DNA from: Bacillota bacterium
GTDB lineage: Bacteria > Bacillota > Clostridia > Lachnospirales > Lachnospiraceae
Assembly: GCA_023395555.1 (NCBI GenBank)
Contig: JAEWYQ010000025.1
Coordinates: 124,001 to 188,000 of the forward strand
Length of the DNA stretch: 64,000 nt
Direction of reading: 5' to 3'
The notes beneath the pieces are model-generated. The model made no database searches, was not told where the DNA came from, and saw only the letters and a program-made list of their open reading frames with translations. Positions 52,077 to 60,695 of the stretch are shown piece after piece. How positions within the stretch are numbered: the stretch's first letter is position 1; every line of letters begins with the position of its first letter. The position numbers were made by a program, and so were the translations under genes.

Positions 52077-52838
52077 ATGACACAGAAATCCAAAATAGAG
52101 ATAAAAGGATTAAACTTTTATTATCAAGAAAAGCAGGTTATTAAAGACCTTAACCTGAAAATACCCAAAAATGAGATTTTGGCTGTTTTCGGACCGGCTA
52201 ACAGCGGTATAACAACCCTGCTTCGTACCTTGAACCGTCTGTGTGACCTGACGTTCGGAACCCGCCAGGAGGGTGAGATCCTTTTGGACGGGAAAAACAT
52301 CTTTGACCCGGACGTGAACGTGACAGAGCTGCGCCGCAGAGTAGGGATGGTCTTCGATGTACCGACCTCTCTGCCCATGTCCATCTTTGACAATGTGGCA
52401 TTGGGCCCCCGCATGGGCGGAATGAAAACCAAGGCGGTTGTGGCGGAGAAGGTAGAAAAGGCACTTCGTATGTCTGCTCTCTGGGATGAGGTTAAGGACA
52501 GGCTGGATACCCCTGCAGCCAGGCTGTCCGGCGGTCAGCAGCAGCGCTTGTGCATTGCCAGAGTTCTGGCTCTGGAACCGGAGGTTATCCTGCTGGACAG
52601 ACCCTGTTCGGCTCTTGACCCGATATCAACGGCCAAAATTGAGGAATCCTTAAAACAGCTTCAGGAGCAGTTCACTATTATCATTGCCCCGCATACGGTT
52701 CAGCAGGCCGGGCGTATCGCTGACCGGGTGGCATTCCTGTTAATGGGAAATCTGATAGAACAAGGCCTTACCCAGGATGTCTTTTCCTTCCCCAAGGATC
52801 AGCGGACGGACGATTATCTTACCGGACGATTTGGTTAA
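52077..52838 (+). CDS. pstB2: degenerate phosphate ABC transporter ATPase PstB2 (Walker A Lys, Q-loop Gln and catalytic Glu lost)
   Basis: 253 residues, full length and in frame. Walker A at 39-46 reads GPANSGIT, with Ile45 in place of the ATP-binding lysine. The Q-loop glutamine is Asp94 (MVFDVPTSLPMS). Walker B reads LLDRPCSALDP, with Arg175 replacing the catalytic glutamate. The signature LSGGQQQ (150-156) and the H-loop H206 are intact. The protein should bind ATP poorly and not hydrolyse it, yet it keeps exactly the parts needed to complete the PstB1 site. Intact length and coupling argue against random decay. The operon has no phoU. Confidence 0.85.
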   Translation: MTQKSKIEIKGLNFYYQEKQVIKDLNLKIPKNEILAVFGPANSGITTLLRTLNRLCDLTFGTRQEGEILLDGKNIFDPDVNVTELRRRVGMVFDVPTSLPMSIFDNVALGPRMGGMKTKAVVAEKVEKALRMSALWDEVKDRLDTPAARLSGGQQQRLCIARVLALEPEVILLDRPCSALDPISTAKIEESLKQLQEQFTIIIAPHTVQQAGRIADRVAFLLMGNLIEQGLTQDVFSFPKDQRTDDYLTGRFG

Positions 52839-52933
52839 AATCCAAAACAGGAACCGGAAAGTACGAAGCCGCTGCCCGAAAAAATCTTTGTAATATATAG
52901 CAATCCAGTTTATAATGGAGGCAAAGAAAATAT

Positions 52934-53686
52934 ATGGGAGATATCAATATGATAGATGTAAAAGGAAAATGGATATTAGTAACTGGTGCCAGCCGCGGAG
53001 TTGGCAGACAAATTGCTTTGAAAATGGCCGAACTTGGATCTAATATTGTAGTTCACAGCAGAAATTTGAGCCATACCGCGAAGCTGGTAAAGGAGCTTGA
53101 AGCATTTGGGGTAAACGCCTGTGCTATTCAGGCGGAGCTGTCCGATCAAGCTCAGGTAAAGTCCATGCTGGATGAAGTAAATCATGTGGTGCCGCAGATC
53201 GATATCCTGTTCAACAATGCAGGTATCTCAACCGGCTATAATCAAAACCTGTATGAGCATTCCCTTGAGGCATTCAGGACATGCTACGAGATTAATATGA
53301 TTGCTGTTGCCCATATTTGCTACAATTTTTTGCCTGGCATGCTCAATCGCGGTTTTGGCAGGATAATAAATACCACCAGCGGAGTGAAAAATCAACCGGA
53401 GTTATCTGCTTATGCTGCAAGTAAGGCGGCTCTTGATAAGTTTGTCCGGGATTTTGCCCCAACCTTGGAGGGAACCGGCGTTATGATGAATCTCATGGAT
53501 CCCGGCTGGCTGAGGACGGATCTCGGCGGGGCAGGTGCGCCTAATGCCGTGGAGACAGTTGTGCCCGGTGCAATTATAGGCGCATTGCTGGACGACAACA
53601 AGAGCGGCAGATGGATCAGTGCACAGGATTATGCCGGTCTGACAGTAGAAGAGGCTGTCGCCAAAGCCGCAGTGCTGCTGAAGTAG
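52934..53686 (+). CDS. short-chain dehydrogenase/reductase
   Basis: 250 residues. Cofactor motif TGASRGVG near the N-terminus, NNAG at about 93 and catalytic YAASK with the upstream serine (NTTSGVKN) show a complete classical SDR. There are two possible starts: ATG 52934, 12 bases after GGAGG, or ATG 52949 with GGGAG eight bases upstream. Substrate unknown. It follows the pst operon by 95 bp and is probably independent; a terminator follows at 53762. Confidence 0.85.
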   Translation: MGDINMIDVKGKWILVTGASRGVGRQIALKMAELGSNIVVHSRNLSHTAKLVKELEAFGVNACAIQAELSDQAQVKSMLDEVNHVVPQIDILFNNAGISTGYNQNLYEHSLEAFRTCYEINMIAVAHICYNFLPGMLNRGFGRIINTTSGVKNQPELSAYAASKAALDKFVRDFAPTLEGTGVMMNLMDPGWLRTDLGGAGAPNAVETVVPGAIIGALLDDNKSGRWISAQDYAGLTVEEAVAKAAVLLK

Positions 53687-53761
53687 AAGAGCAGGGCGGT
53701 AAATGTAAACGGGATGTTTGCCAATGAAACCTTATAAGTAAAATGCAATTGTGTACAAAGT

Positions 53762-53801
53762 GAGCTGTGTTTTTCTGAAACGAAAAGCACGGCTCTTTTT
53801 T
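53762..53801 (+). terminator. rho-independent terminator after the SDR gene
   Basis: GAGCTGTG (53762-53769) and CACGGCTC (53788-53795) pair with one wobble and TTTTTT follows. Confidence 0.75.
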
Positions 53802-54163
53802 GTGGCTATGAGCAGGCATATACATATACATACATTCTCAGGAAGGAAGGTTTCCAACTTACGTGTAGTGAAAAAGGGCGGTTGGACAACGGGGAGGCGT
53901 AATAATGTAAATTATAATAAAAAAATAAAAATAGTCTTGCATTCACTTCTAATATCGTATATAATAACATTATAAACTTTAACAGGTGTTAAAAATTGAA
54001 AAGAAATTGTGAGATTATATTGAAATATCAATATATTTACAAAATTTATTCGTGTAAAAAAATTTGTGTTTTGGAAGTTTGTGGATGTGCCGGATTCATA
54101 ACGGTCCAGACATTCCTTACAGCCGCAGCAGGGTAGAAAAATACAGAAGGATAAGGTAACAGT
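53802..54163 (+). promoter_or_regulatory. promoter, two dyads and ~200-nt leader of the pectin-oligosaccharide locus
   Basis: TTGCAT (53937-53942), a 17-bp spacer and TATAAT (53960-53965). Downstream, TTTAACA-GG-TGTTAAA (53978-53993) is a perfect dyad at the transcript start region, a likely operator for a LacI/GntR-type regulator. TATATTG/CAATATA (54016-54035) forms a second dyad. The leader to ATG 54164 is about 190 nt; no riboswitch fold was recognised. Confidence 0.6.
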
Positions 54164-55243
54164 ATGGAAAAAAATTATCAGGAAATGATTCAAAAAGTGG
54201 AAAACAATCTCTACGGTTTTTTGTACCACACGGATGCACGCTATATTGACAATCTGGTACATACGGTGGGACGATCCCCGGCAGAGGCAAGGAGCCTGGC
54301 AGCGTGGGACTGGACTCATGGGGTGGGTCTGTATGGATTATACAAATCTTATGAGTATACAAAGGATGAGAAATATTTGAAATACATCGAGGACTGGTTT
54401 GAAGACCGTATCCGGATCGGCCTTCCTGATAAGAATGTGAATACCGTTGCTCCCTTGCTGACCATGGCCTGCCTGTATGAGGTAAATCCCAAGCCAGGGC
54501 ATAAGGCAATCATGCAGGAATGGGCCGACTGGATTATGAATGACATGAAACGGACCCAGGAGCGGGGCATTCAGCATGAGCATGCGGAACTGGAGAATCA
54601 CCAGGAACTATGGGATGATACCCTGTTTATGACGGTGTTATTCCTTACAAAATACGGAAGAATATTTCATAAGCCGGAATGTGTGGAGGAAGCAGTCTAT
54701 CAGTTAATGCTGCATGCCAAATATCTTATGGATACGAAGACGGGACTCTGGTATCACGGATGGAATTTTGTGGAGAGAGACAACTTTGCCAACGCTTTAT
54801 GGGGGCGCGGCAACTGCTGGATTACCGTATTCATACCGGAGTTTTTGGAAATGGTGGAGCTAAACCCCAGGGAAGAAGAATTTATCCTGAATCTGTTTCA
54901 GAATCAGGTGGGGGCGTTAAGGAAGTATCAATCAGAGGAAGGCATGTGGCATACTTTAATTGATGATCCGTCCTCTTATTTGGAAGCGTCCGCTACCGCG
55001 GGATTTTGCTTTGGAATATTAAAAGGTGTGAGAAAAGGATATCTGGATACGGGTTATCTGGAATGCGGGCGGAAGGCGCTGATGGCCGTACTTGACGGGA
55101 TCAATGAGGACGGTGAGCTGACGAGGGTATCCTATGGCACCAACGTGGGACGCACCTTACAGCATTACAAAGACATACCGCTGGTCAAGATGCATTACGG
55201 ACAATCCCTTGCACTTCTTGCTCTGATTGAGGGACTGATGTAA
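54164..55243 (+). CDS. unsaturated rhamnogalacturonyl hydrolase-like, GH105 family
   Basis: 359 residues without signal peptide, so cytoplasmic. An alpha6/alpha6 barrel with aspartates as in GH88/GH105: AAWDWTHGVGLYGLYKSYEY, HQELWDDTLFMTVLFL and WYHGW in the catalytic cleft; FANALWGRGNCW is the family's central motif. Members cleave the unsaturated galacturonyl residue left by rhamnogalacturonan lyases. Being first in the locus, it sets the expected substrate: imported unsaturated pectin oligosaccharides. AAGGATAAGG precedes the ATG at 54164. Confidence 0.85.
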   Translation: MEKNYQEMIQKVENNLYGFLYHTDARYIDNLVHTVGRSPAEARSLAAWDWTHGVGLYGLYKSYEYTKDEKYLKYIEDWFEDRIRIGLPDKNVNTVAPLLTMACLYEVNPKPGHKAIMQEWADWIMNDMKRTQERGIQHEHAELENHQELWDDTLFMTVLFLTKYGRIFHKPECVEEAVYQLMLHAKYLMDTKTGLWYHGWNFVERDNFANALWGRGNCWITVFIPEFLEMVELNPREEEFILNLFQNQVGALRKYQSEEGMWHTLIDDPSSYLEASATAGFCFGILKGVRKGYLDTGYLECGRKALMAVLDGINEDGELTRVSYGTNVGRTLQHYKDIPLVKMHYGQSLALLALIEGLM

Positions 55244-55303
55244 CGAGGGGATCCATGCTGTCTTGACGGTATTACGGCAATCACTATATGAGGGGGGAAA
55301 TAT

Positions 55304-56236
55304 ATGAAGAGATCAAAAGAGAACAGGATAACAAGGCCGGGTTCCCGCAATTCTATAAAGCGTAACCTTCCATTGTATGTCATGTTGGCGATTCCGATGT
55401 TGTATATCATCACATTTGGCTATGCACCATTAGCCGGAGTTACCATTGCCTTTAAACAATATAATATTTTCCAAGGGATCTGGGCGAGTCCCTGGGTGGG
55501 CTTTAAACATTTCAAAGAGGTATTTGCGGCCAGGGAGTTCCAGGCAGCGATCCAAAATACGATTATTTTAAATCTGGGTGAGCTGTTCATCAATTTTCCC
55601 TTTCCAATCGTTCTTGCAGTGCTTCTGAACGAAATGAGCAGCCAGAGGATGAAAAAAGTAACACAGACGGTGTTATATCTGCCGCATTTTTTATCCATGG
55701 TGGTCATTGCAGGTATCATGTACCAGGTCTTTGCCGCCAACGGCATGGTGAATAATGCATTAGGCTCTTTTGGAATAGGACCGGTGAATTTTTTGGGAGA
55801 TCCCGGAAAGTGGCGGGCAATCTATTGGGGAAGCGGCATCTGGATGGGAGCCGGATACGGCATGATTGTCTATCTGGCCGCTATGGCGGGAATTAATGTG
55901 GAACTGTATGATGCCGCCTATATAGACGGAGCCGGGCGTTGGAAACGCATCTGGCATGTTACCCTTCCGCAGATTAGACCGACCATTGTTACTATGACAA
56001 TCATGAATGTAGGGAAGATCTTGTCCATTGGATTTGAGCGGCCGTACTTGATGGGAAATGTGCTTGTACGAGATGTCTCTTCCGTAATCAGTACTTATGT
56101 GTATTCCGTGGGTTTGCAGGCGGGAAGATATGATTTTGCTACTGCGGTTGGATTGTTCCAGTCTGTCGTTGCAGTGTGCATGGTGGTGGCAGCGAATCAG
56201 GTTGCCAAGAAACTTGGAGAGGAGGGGATTATGTAA
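55304..56236 (+). CDS. sugar ABC transporter permease, LplB-type
   Basis: 310 residues with six membrane segments. N-terminal FGYAPLAGVTIAFKQYN and GFKHFKEVF are LplB signatures, and the EAA loop reads AAYIDGAGRWKRIWHVTLP. It forms the importer with the next gene and the lipoprotein two genes down. No ATPase is encoded; this importer class normally borrows a shared MsmX-like ATPase. GGGGGGAAA precedes ATG 55304. Its stop overlaps the next start by one base (TAATG). Confidence 0.9.
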   Translation: MKRSKENRITRPGSRNSIKRNLPLYVMLAIPMLYIITFGYAPLAGVTIAFKQYNIFQGIWASPWVGFKHFKEVFAAREFQAAIQNTIILNLGELFINFPFPIVLAVLLNEMSSQRMKKVTQTVLYLPHFLSMVVIAGIMYQVFAANGMVNNALGSFGIGPVNFLGDPGKWRAIYWGSGIWMGAGYGMIVYLAAMAGINVELYDAAYIDGAGRWKRIWHVTLPQIRPTIVTMTIMNVGKILSIGFERPYLMGNVLVRDVSSVISTYVYSVGLQAGRYDFATAVGLFQSVVAVCMVVAANQVAKKLGEEGIM

Positions 56237-57108
56237 TGAATTCAGTTTATGATAAAAAGCGGAGCTTATACCAGATTGTCATGACCCTTGTCTGTTGCCT
56301 TATGATTGCCGTCACATTGTTGCCCGTGCTGAATATCGTAGCAACTTCTCTCAGTGGTAAGAATGCAATTGCAAAAGGAATTGTCGGATTGTTTCCGAGA
56401 GAGTTTACACTGGAAGCGTATAAGATGGTGTTTCAGAACAATAATATTGTACGTTCTTTGTTCTACTCCATTCTGCTCACCCTTGGTGCCAGCTCCCTCT
56501 CTACTTTTATGACGATATTGGCAGCATACCCTCTTTCCAAGACGAATTTAAAGGGAAAACATATTTTCCTGATTTTGATTACGGTGACCATGTATGTGAA
56601 TGCGGGAACGGTACCTAATTATTTGCTCGTTAAGAATCTGCATTTGATCAACACTGTGTGGGCGTTGATTCTTCCGGTACTGATCAGTCCATTTAACTTA
56701 ATTATTTTACGTACCTTCTTTTCAGGAATCAACAAAGCGCTGTACGAGGCGGCTTATATGGACGGGTGCGGAGAGTGGGGGTGTTTGTTCCGGATTACGA
56801 TTCCGCTGTCCCGGCCTTCCATCTTAACCATCATGCTGTTCTATGCAATCTCCAGATGGAATGGCATCACCGATGTGCTTTACTATATCAACAAAACAGA
56901 GTTATATACCCTGCAGTACCAATTGAAGCTTATGCTGGATACCCTGTCCATTCCATACAACCCGGAAGAGGTGGCGACAATGCTTATCACGCCGGAGAAT
57001 GTGAAGTCTTCCACCATCGTCTTTGCCATGGTTCCTATGTTAATTGTATATCCCTTCGTACAGAAACATTTCACAAAGGGTGTTATGATTGGCGGCGTGA
57101 AGGAATAG
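56236..57108 (+). CDS. sugar ABC transporter permease, YtcP-type
   Basis: 290 residues from ATG 56236; the frame opens 60 bp earlier but GGAGGGG supports 56236. Six membrane segments; signatures VVATSLSGKNAI-like after segment 1, LISPFNLIILRTFF and EAA loop EAAYMDGCGEWGCLFRITIP. Heterodimeric with the LplB-type permease. The C-terminal KHFTKGVMIGGVKE matches the family's typical end. Confidence 0.9.
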   Translation: MNSVYDKKRSLYQIVMTLVCCLMIAVTLLPVLNIVATSLSGKNAIAKGIVGLFPREFTLEAYKMVFQNNNIVRSLFYSILLTLGASSLSTFMTILAAYPLSKTNLKGKHIFLILITVTMYVNAGTVPNYLLVKNLHLINTVWALILPVLISPFNLIILRTFFSGINKALYEAAYMDGCGEWGCLFRITIPLSRPSILTIMLFYAISRWNGITDVLYYINKTELYTLQYQLKLMLDTLSIPYNPEEVATMLITPENVKSSTIVFAMVPMLIVYPFVQKHFTKGVMIGGVKE

Positions 57109-57170
57109 AGGAAGCGGGCTATAGATAATTTTGAAAGCTTTAAAATTTAAAATAAAACGGAGGTAGAAGT

Positions 57171-58772
57171 ATGAAAAAAAGATTTACAATGGTATGCGCA
57201 CTGGTTATGGTCATAGTAATGGCGGTAACAGGCTGCGGAAACACGTCGAAAACGACATCGCCGGACGGGGGGAAAGCAACATCGCCGGACGCAGGAAAGA
57301 CGACATCGCCGGAAGCAACAAAAGGAGCATCGTCAGACACAGCGATAGTAGACATTAATGTAATGGTTTACGACCGCGGCGCCGAATTTTCTTCAGGCAA
57401 CTCTTTAACGGACAATGAGCTGACACGTTGGATTAATGAAGCAATGGAGCCCCAGGGGGTCCATGTGAATTTTGTTCCGGTTCCTCGTTCCGGTGCGGAC
57501 GATCAGGTAAACCTGATGTTAACTGCCGGCACTGCGCCTGATATTATCAGAACCTATGACAGGCAGCGTGTTGCTACTTATGGAAGCCAGGGCGGTCTGG
57601 TAGACTTGGGACCGTATCTGGAGCGTATGGATGCAGCTTATGTATCCCAGAATCAGGCGGCAATTGAATTTGCCCAGTTTGATGGAAAGCAATATGCGCT
57701 TCCGGGCGTATACTCCTATCATGGCAAGGGACATGACAGCTATCTGCGTCAGGACCTTGTAGAGAAGATGGGGATGAAAATGCCTGCGAATAGGGATGAG
57801 CTGATTGAAGTGCTATACGCTATGAAGGATAAATTCCCGGATATCACCCCCTATGCATTCCAGGGTAAGGTCACCGACGGCAATTACACCAACTTCCTGC
57901 TTTCCTATGTAAGCCGCAGCAATGAGAGAGATAACTATATCTATGAACCGACCTTTACCACTGTTTTAAAACCGGGCCATATAGAAGGCTTAAAGCAGCT
58001 GAACCGGTTTGTGCTGGATGGAATTATTCCCGCCGATTTTGCGCTGGATGTAGATTCAACAAAATACAAACAGGATATTGCAAACGGTAAGGTTGGCTTC
58101 GTCTTAGACGGTGGCAGTGAAGCGATCAAAGCCTATGCAACAGCAGACGATCCGGATTATCACATGGTTGAAGTAGATGTGCTGCCAAACGCAGACGGTT
58201 CTTATGAAGTGCCGTCCCAGGATGCTTTGTCACATTATGTCTATGTGCCGAAGACAGCAGAGAAGAAAATCGATGCGGTTGTGAAGTATCTGGCCTGGCT
58301 GTCGGCTGAAGAGAATGCAATGAATGTGTCTTACGGCGTGATTGGGATAGGCAGTGATTTAGTGGATGGAATTCCGATGGCGAAGCCTTCCGAGGAACGC
58401 ATTAAGCTGGGCATGACACCCAATCCTGGTGATTCCAATTTCCTGATTGCAAACTTTGGCTTTGAAAAGGACAGGCTGGTTGCAAACTTCATGAATTCCA
58501 ACCCCGGTGTCCCGCTGGAAGTTGCAGAGGGTAAGATTGCCTCACAGTACAGCAATTACTATGATAAGTGCCTCATCCCTTCCGCATTGCAGACAGACCA
58601 GCATGTGCCGCTGCTGCAGAAATTGATTGCGGAGTTTGTATTCAAGGTCATGTCCGCACCGGAAGGCAAGTTTGATGAAGTATACGCACAAGAGTACCAG
58701 ATTCTGGTGGACAATCATTTACAGGAAGTATTGGATGAACGTGCCCAGTGGTATGATGCTAACATGAAGTAA
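57171..58772 (+). CDS. extracellular sugar-binding lipoprotein, LplA-type
   Basis: 533 residues; ACGGAGG precedes ATG 57171. Lipobox VTGC at about residue 22. A short repeat linker (TTSPD, ATSPD, TTSPE) encoded by near-identical DNA follows, then a two-lobed binding protein with MLTAGTAPDII and DGKQYALPG as in LplA/YtcQ. It captures the oligosaccharide for the two permeases. Length matches the family. Confidence 0.85.
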   Translation: MKKRFTMVCALVMVIVMAVTGCGNTSKTTSPDGGKATSPDAGKTTSPEATKGASSDTAIVDINVMVYDRGAEFSSGNSLTDNELTRWINEAMEPQGVHVNFVPVPRSGADDQVNLMLTAGTAPDIIRTYDRQRVATYGSQGGLVDLGPYLERMDAAYVSQNQAAIEFAQFDGKQYALPGVYSYHGKGHDSYLRQDLVEKMGMKMPANRDELIEVLYAMKDKFPDITPYAFQGKVTDGNYTNFLLSYVSRSNERDNYIYEPTFTTVLKPGHIEGLKQLNRFVLDGIIPADFALDVDSTKYKQDIANGKVGFVLDGGSEAIKAYATADDPDYHMVEVDVLPNADGSYEVPSQDALSHYVYVPKTAEKKIDAVVKYLAWLSAEENAMNVSYGVIGIGSDLVDGIPMAKPSEERIKLGMTPNPGDSNFLIANFGFEKDRLVANFMNSNPGVPLEVAEGKIASQYSNYYDKCLIPSALQTDQHVPLLQKLIAEFVFKVMSAPEGKFDEVYAQEYQILVDNHLQEVLDERAQWYDANMK

Positions 58773-58809
58773 ACCATACATCAGGTGTGAATAGAAAAGG
58801 CGGAGCAAA

Positions 58810-59742
58810 ATGAAGCTTACTAATTTTATAGAAGATGGCATATGGCTCAAAGGCAACCTTCACACACATACTACCAACTCCGACGGCGAACTGCCGCCGG
58901 AGCGGGTAGTTCAGGCTTATAAGGAGAGAGGATATCAGTTTCTCTGCCTGTCCGACCACGATATTTTCATGGCTTATCCGCAATTTAATGAGAAGGATAA
59001 GTTCGTGATGATACCTGGCTTTGAGCTGACCCTTCCCAATGATAAGTCACCGGAAAAGGTCATGCATGTGAATGTGCTTTCTAAGAACGATGCCTATGAT
59101 TTTGAACAGAATGAGATATTTAAGATTAGAACACCGGAAGAGGGAATCAGCTTTTTAAAACAACATGCCAGGAATAATATTCTCATGCTGAATCACGCGT
59201 ACTGGTCAGCTTTAGAATGGGATGAAATCATTGAGCTTCCGGGGATTAGCTGTATGGAAATCTATAATCATGCCAGTGAATGGCTGGATTTGCTGGGAGA
59301 CGATGTCAGAGAGTGGGATGCTCTTTTGAAAAAGGGCAGGAGGCTTTGGGGACTGGCAACGGATGACAGTCATAACGGCTATGTTCATCGCGACGGCTGG
59401 CCCTTTCATCTGCTGGAGAATGATTCCTTCGGCGGATTTATTGTGGTAAAGGCAAAAGACTGCACCCAGGAAGCCATTATAGAGGCAATTGAGACCGGCA
59501 GCTTCTATTCCAGTATGGGTCCCGAAATCTATGATTTTTATGTGGAGAACGGAGAGGCCGTGGTAAAATGCTCTCCTTGTGAGCGTATCTGTTTGACCGG
59601 GAATAGAGGAAAGGTTATGCGTGCTTTAGGCGTGGATTTGATGGAAGGACGGATTCCCTTAAAAGGGAAGGAAACCTTTGTGCGTGTTCAATGTGTGGAC
59701 AAGTACGGCCGTATTGCGTTTTCCAATCCGATTTACTTATGA
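58810..59742 (+). CDS. PHP-domain (CehA/McbA-like) metallohydrolase, copy 1
   Basis: 310 residues. PHP motifs: KGNLHTHTTNSDG (HxH), LSDHD, a conserved FEL, LNHAYWS and ATDDSHN at the end of the metal site. There is no signal peptide. Members of this group hydrolyse phosphate esters or, in CehA/McbA, carbamates; in pectin clusters their substrate is unknown. A close paralogue follows 20 bp later. GGCGGAG precedes ATG 58810. Confidence 0.8.
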   Translation: MKLTNFIEDGIWLKGNLHTHTTNSDGELPPERVVQAYKERGYQFLCLSDHDIFMAYPQFNEKDKFVMIPGFELTLPNDKSPEKVMHVNVLSKNDAYDFEQNEIFKIRTPEEGISFLKQHARNNILMLNHAYWSALEWDEIIELPGISCMEIYNHASEWLDLLGDDVREWDALLKKGRRLWGLATDDSHNGYVHRDGWPFHLLENDSFGGFIVVKAKDCTQEAIIEAIETGSFYSSMGPEIYDFYVENGEAVVKCSPCERICLTGNRGKVMRALGVDLMEGRIPLKGKETFVRVQCVDKYGRIAFSNPIYL

Positions 59743-59762
59743 ACAGGGAGGAAGTTCAGCTT

Positions 59763-60686
59763 ATGAAAAAGACAATTTTTTTGCAGGATGAGAATGCTGT
59801 CTGGTTAAAAGGAAACATTCACAGCCATAGCGTTTTTTCCGACGGCAGTCTGACACCGGAGGAGATGAAAGAGGCTTATATCCATCATGGTTATGATTTT
59901 CTGGCAGTAACCGATCATGATTTCTATACCGATACCCGGATGCTGACGGAGGAGAAGTTTACCATGCTTCAAGGCTTTGAATTATGGGCCAATGCTTCGA
60001 ACGACAAGGATATCCATGTGAATTTTTTATGGGATGATAAAATTGAGGGAATTGAGCCGGGACAGAAGATCCACCTTCCGGCCAGAACGGGCAAGGAGTC
60101 GATGGCGTTCTGCTACAAGATGCGTGAAAAAGGCTGTTATGTTATGCTGAACCATCCCCACTGGTCCATGCTGACGAGTCCGGAGGTAGAGGATGAGAAT
60201 CCTTATGATGCCGTTGAGATTATCAATTACGGAACCGAATGGCTTGAGAATACGGGGGATGGAAGCGTCTTCTGGACGGAAATGCTTTATCGAGGCTGCA
60301 AGCTGTGGAACGGAGGCAGTGACGATAATCACAACCATGATGCATTGGATTCCATGTACAGTGATTCCTTCGGCGGTTTTACCGTAGTTAAGGCAGCGGA
60401 CCGTTCCGCCAAGGCGATTATGCAGGCAATGAAAACAGGCAGCTTTTATACCTCTACCGGCCCATCGATTTATGACTTTTATGTAGAGGGGGATGAGGTA
60501 CATGTGGTATGCTCCCCCTGTGAACGTATCTATGTCACCGGAGAGAGCAGACCATATCGGCGCAAGCTGGGAAGACATGTAACGGAATTTGTGACAAAAC
60601 TCAAAGGCACTGAGAAAATGGTTCGTGCGGAGTGTATGGACGCGGCAGGCCGTTCCGCTTATACCAATCCCATTTACTTAGATTAG
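59763..60686 (+). CDS. PHP-domain (CehA/McbA-like) metallohydrolase, copy 2
   Basis: 307 residues from ATG 59763, preceded by GGGAGG; earlier in-frame starts overlap copy 1. PHP motifs KGNIHSHSVFSDG, VTDHD, LNHPHWS and GSDDNHN align with copy 1, as do DSFGGF and SPCERI in the C-terminal beta part. The two are a tandem duplication and share order of all motifs. Different metal-site neighbours (AYWS against PHWS) suggest distinct substrates. Confidence 0.8.
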   Translation: MKKTIFLQDENAVWLKGNIHSHSVFSDGSLTPEEMKEAYIHHGYDFLAVTDHDFYTDTRMLTEEKFTMLQGFELWANASNDKDIHVNFLWDDKIEGIEPGQKIHLPARTGKESMAFCYKMREKGCYVMLNHPHWSMLTSPEVEDENPYDAVEIINYGTEWLENTGDGSVFWTEMLYRGCKLWNGGSDDNHNHDALDSMYSDSFGGFTVVKAADRSAKAIMQAMKTGSFYTSTGPSIYDFYVEGDEVHVVCSPCERIYVTGESRPYRRKLGRHVTEFVTKLKGTEKMVRAECMDAAGRSAYTNPIYLD

Positions 60687-60695
60687 GATGGATGC

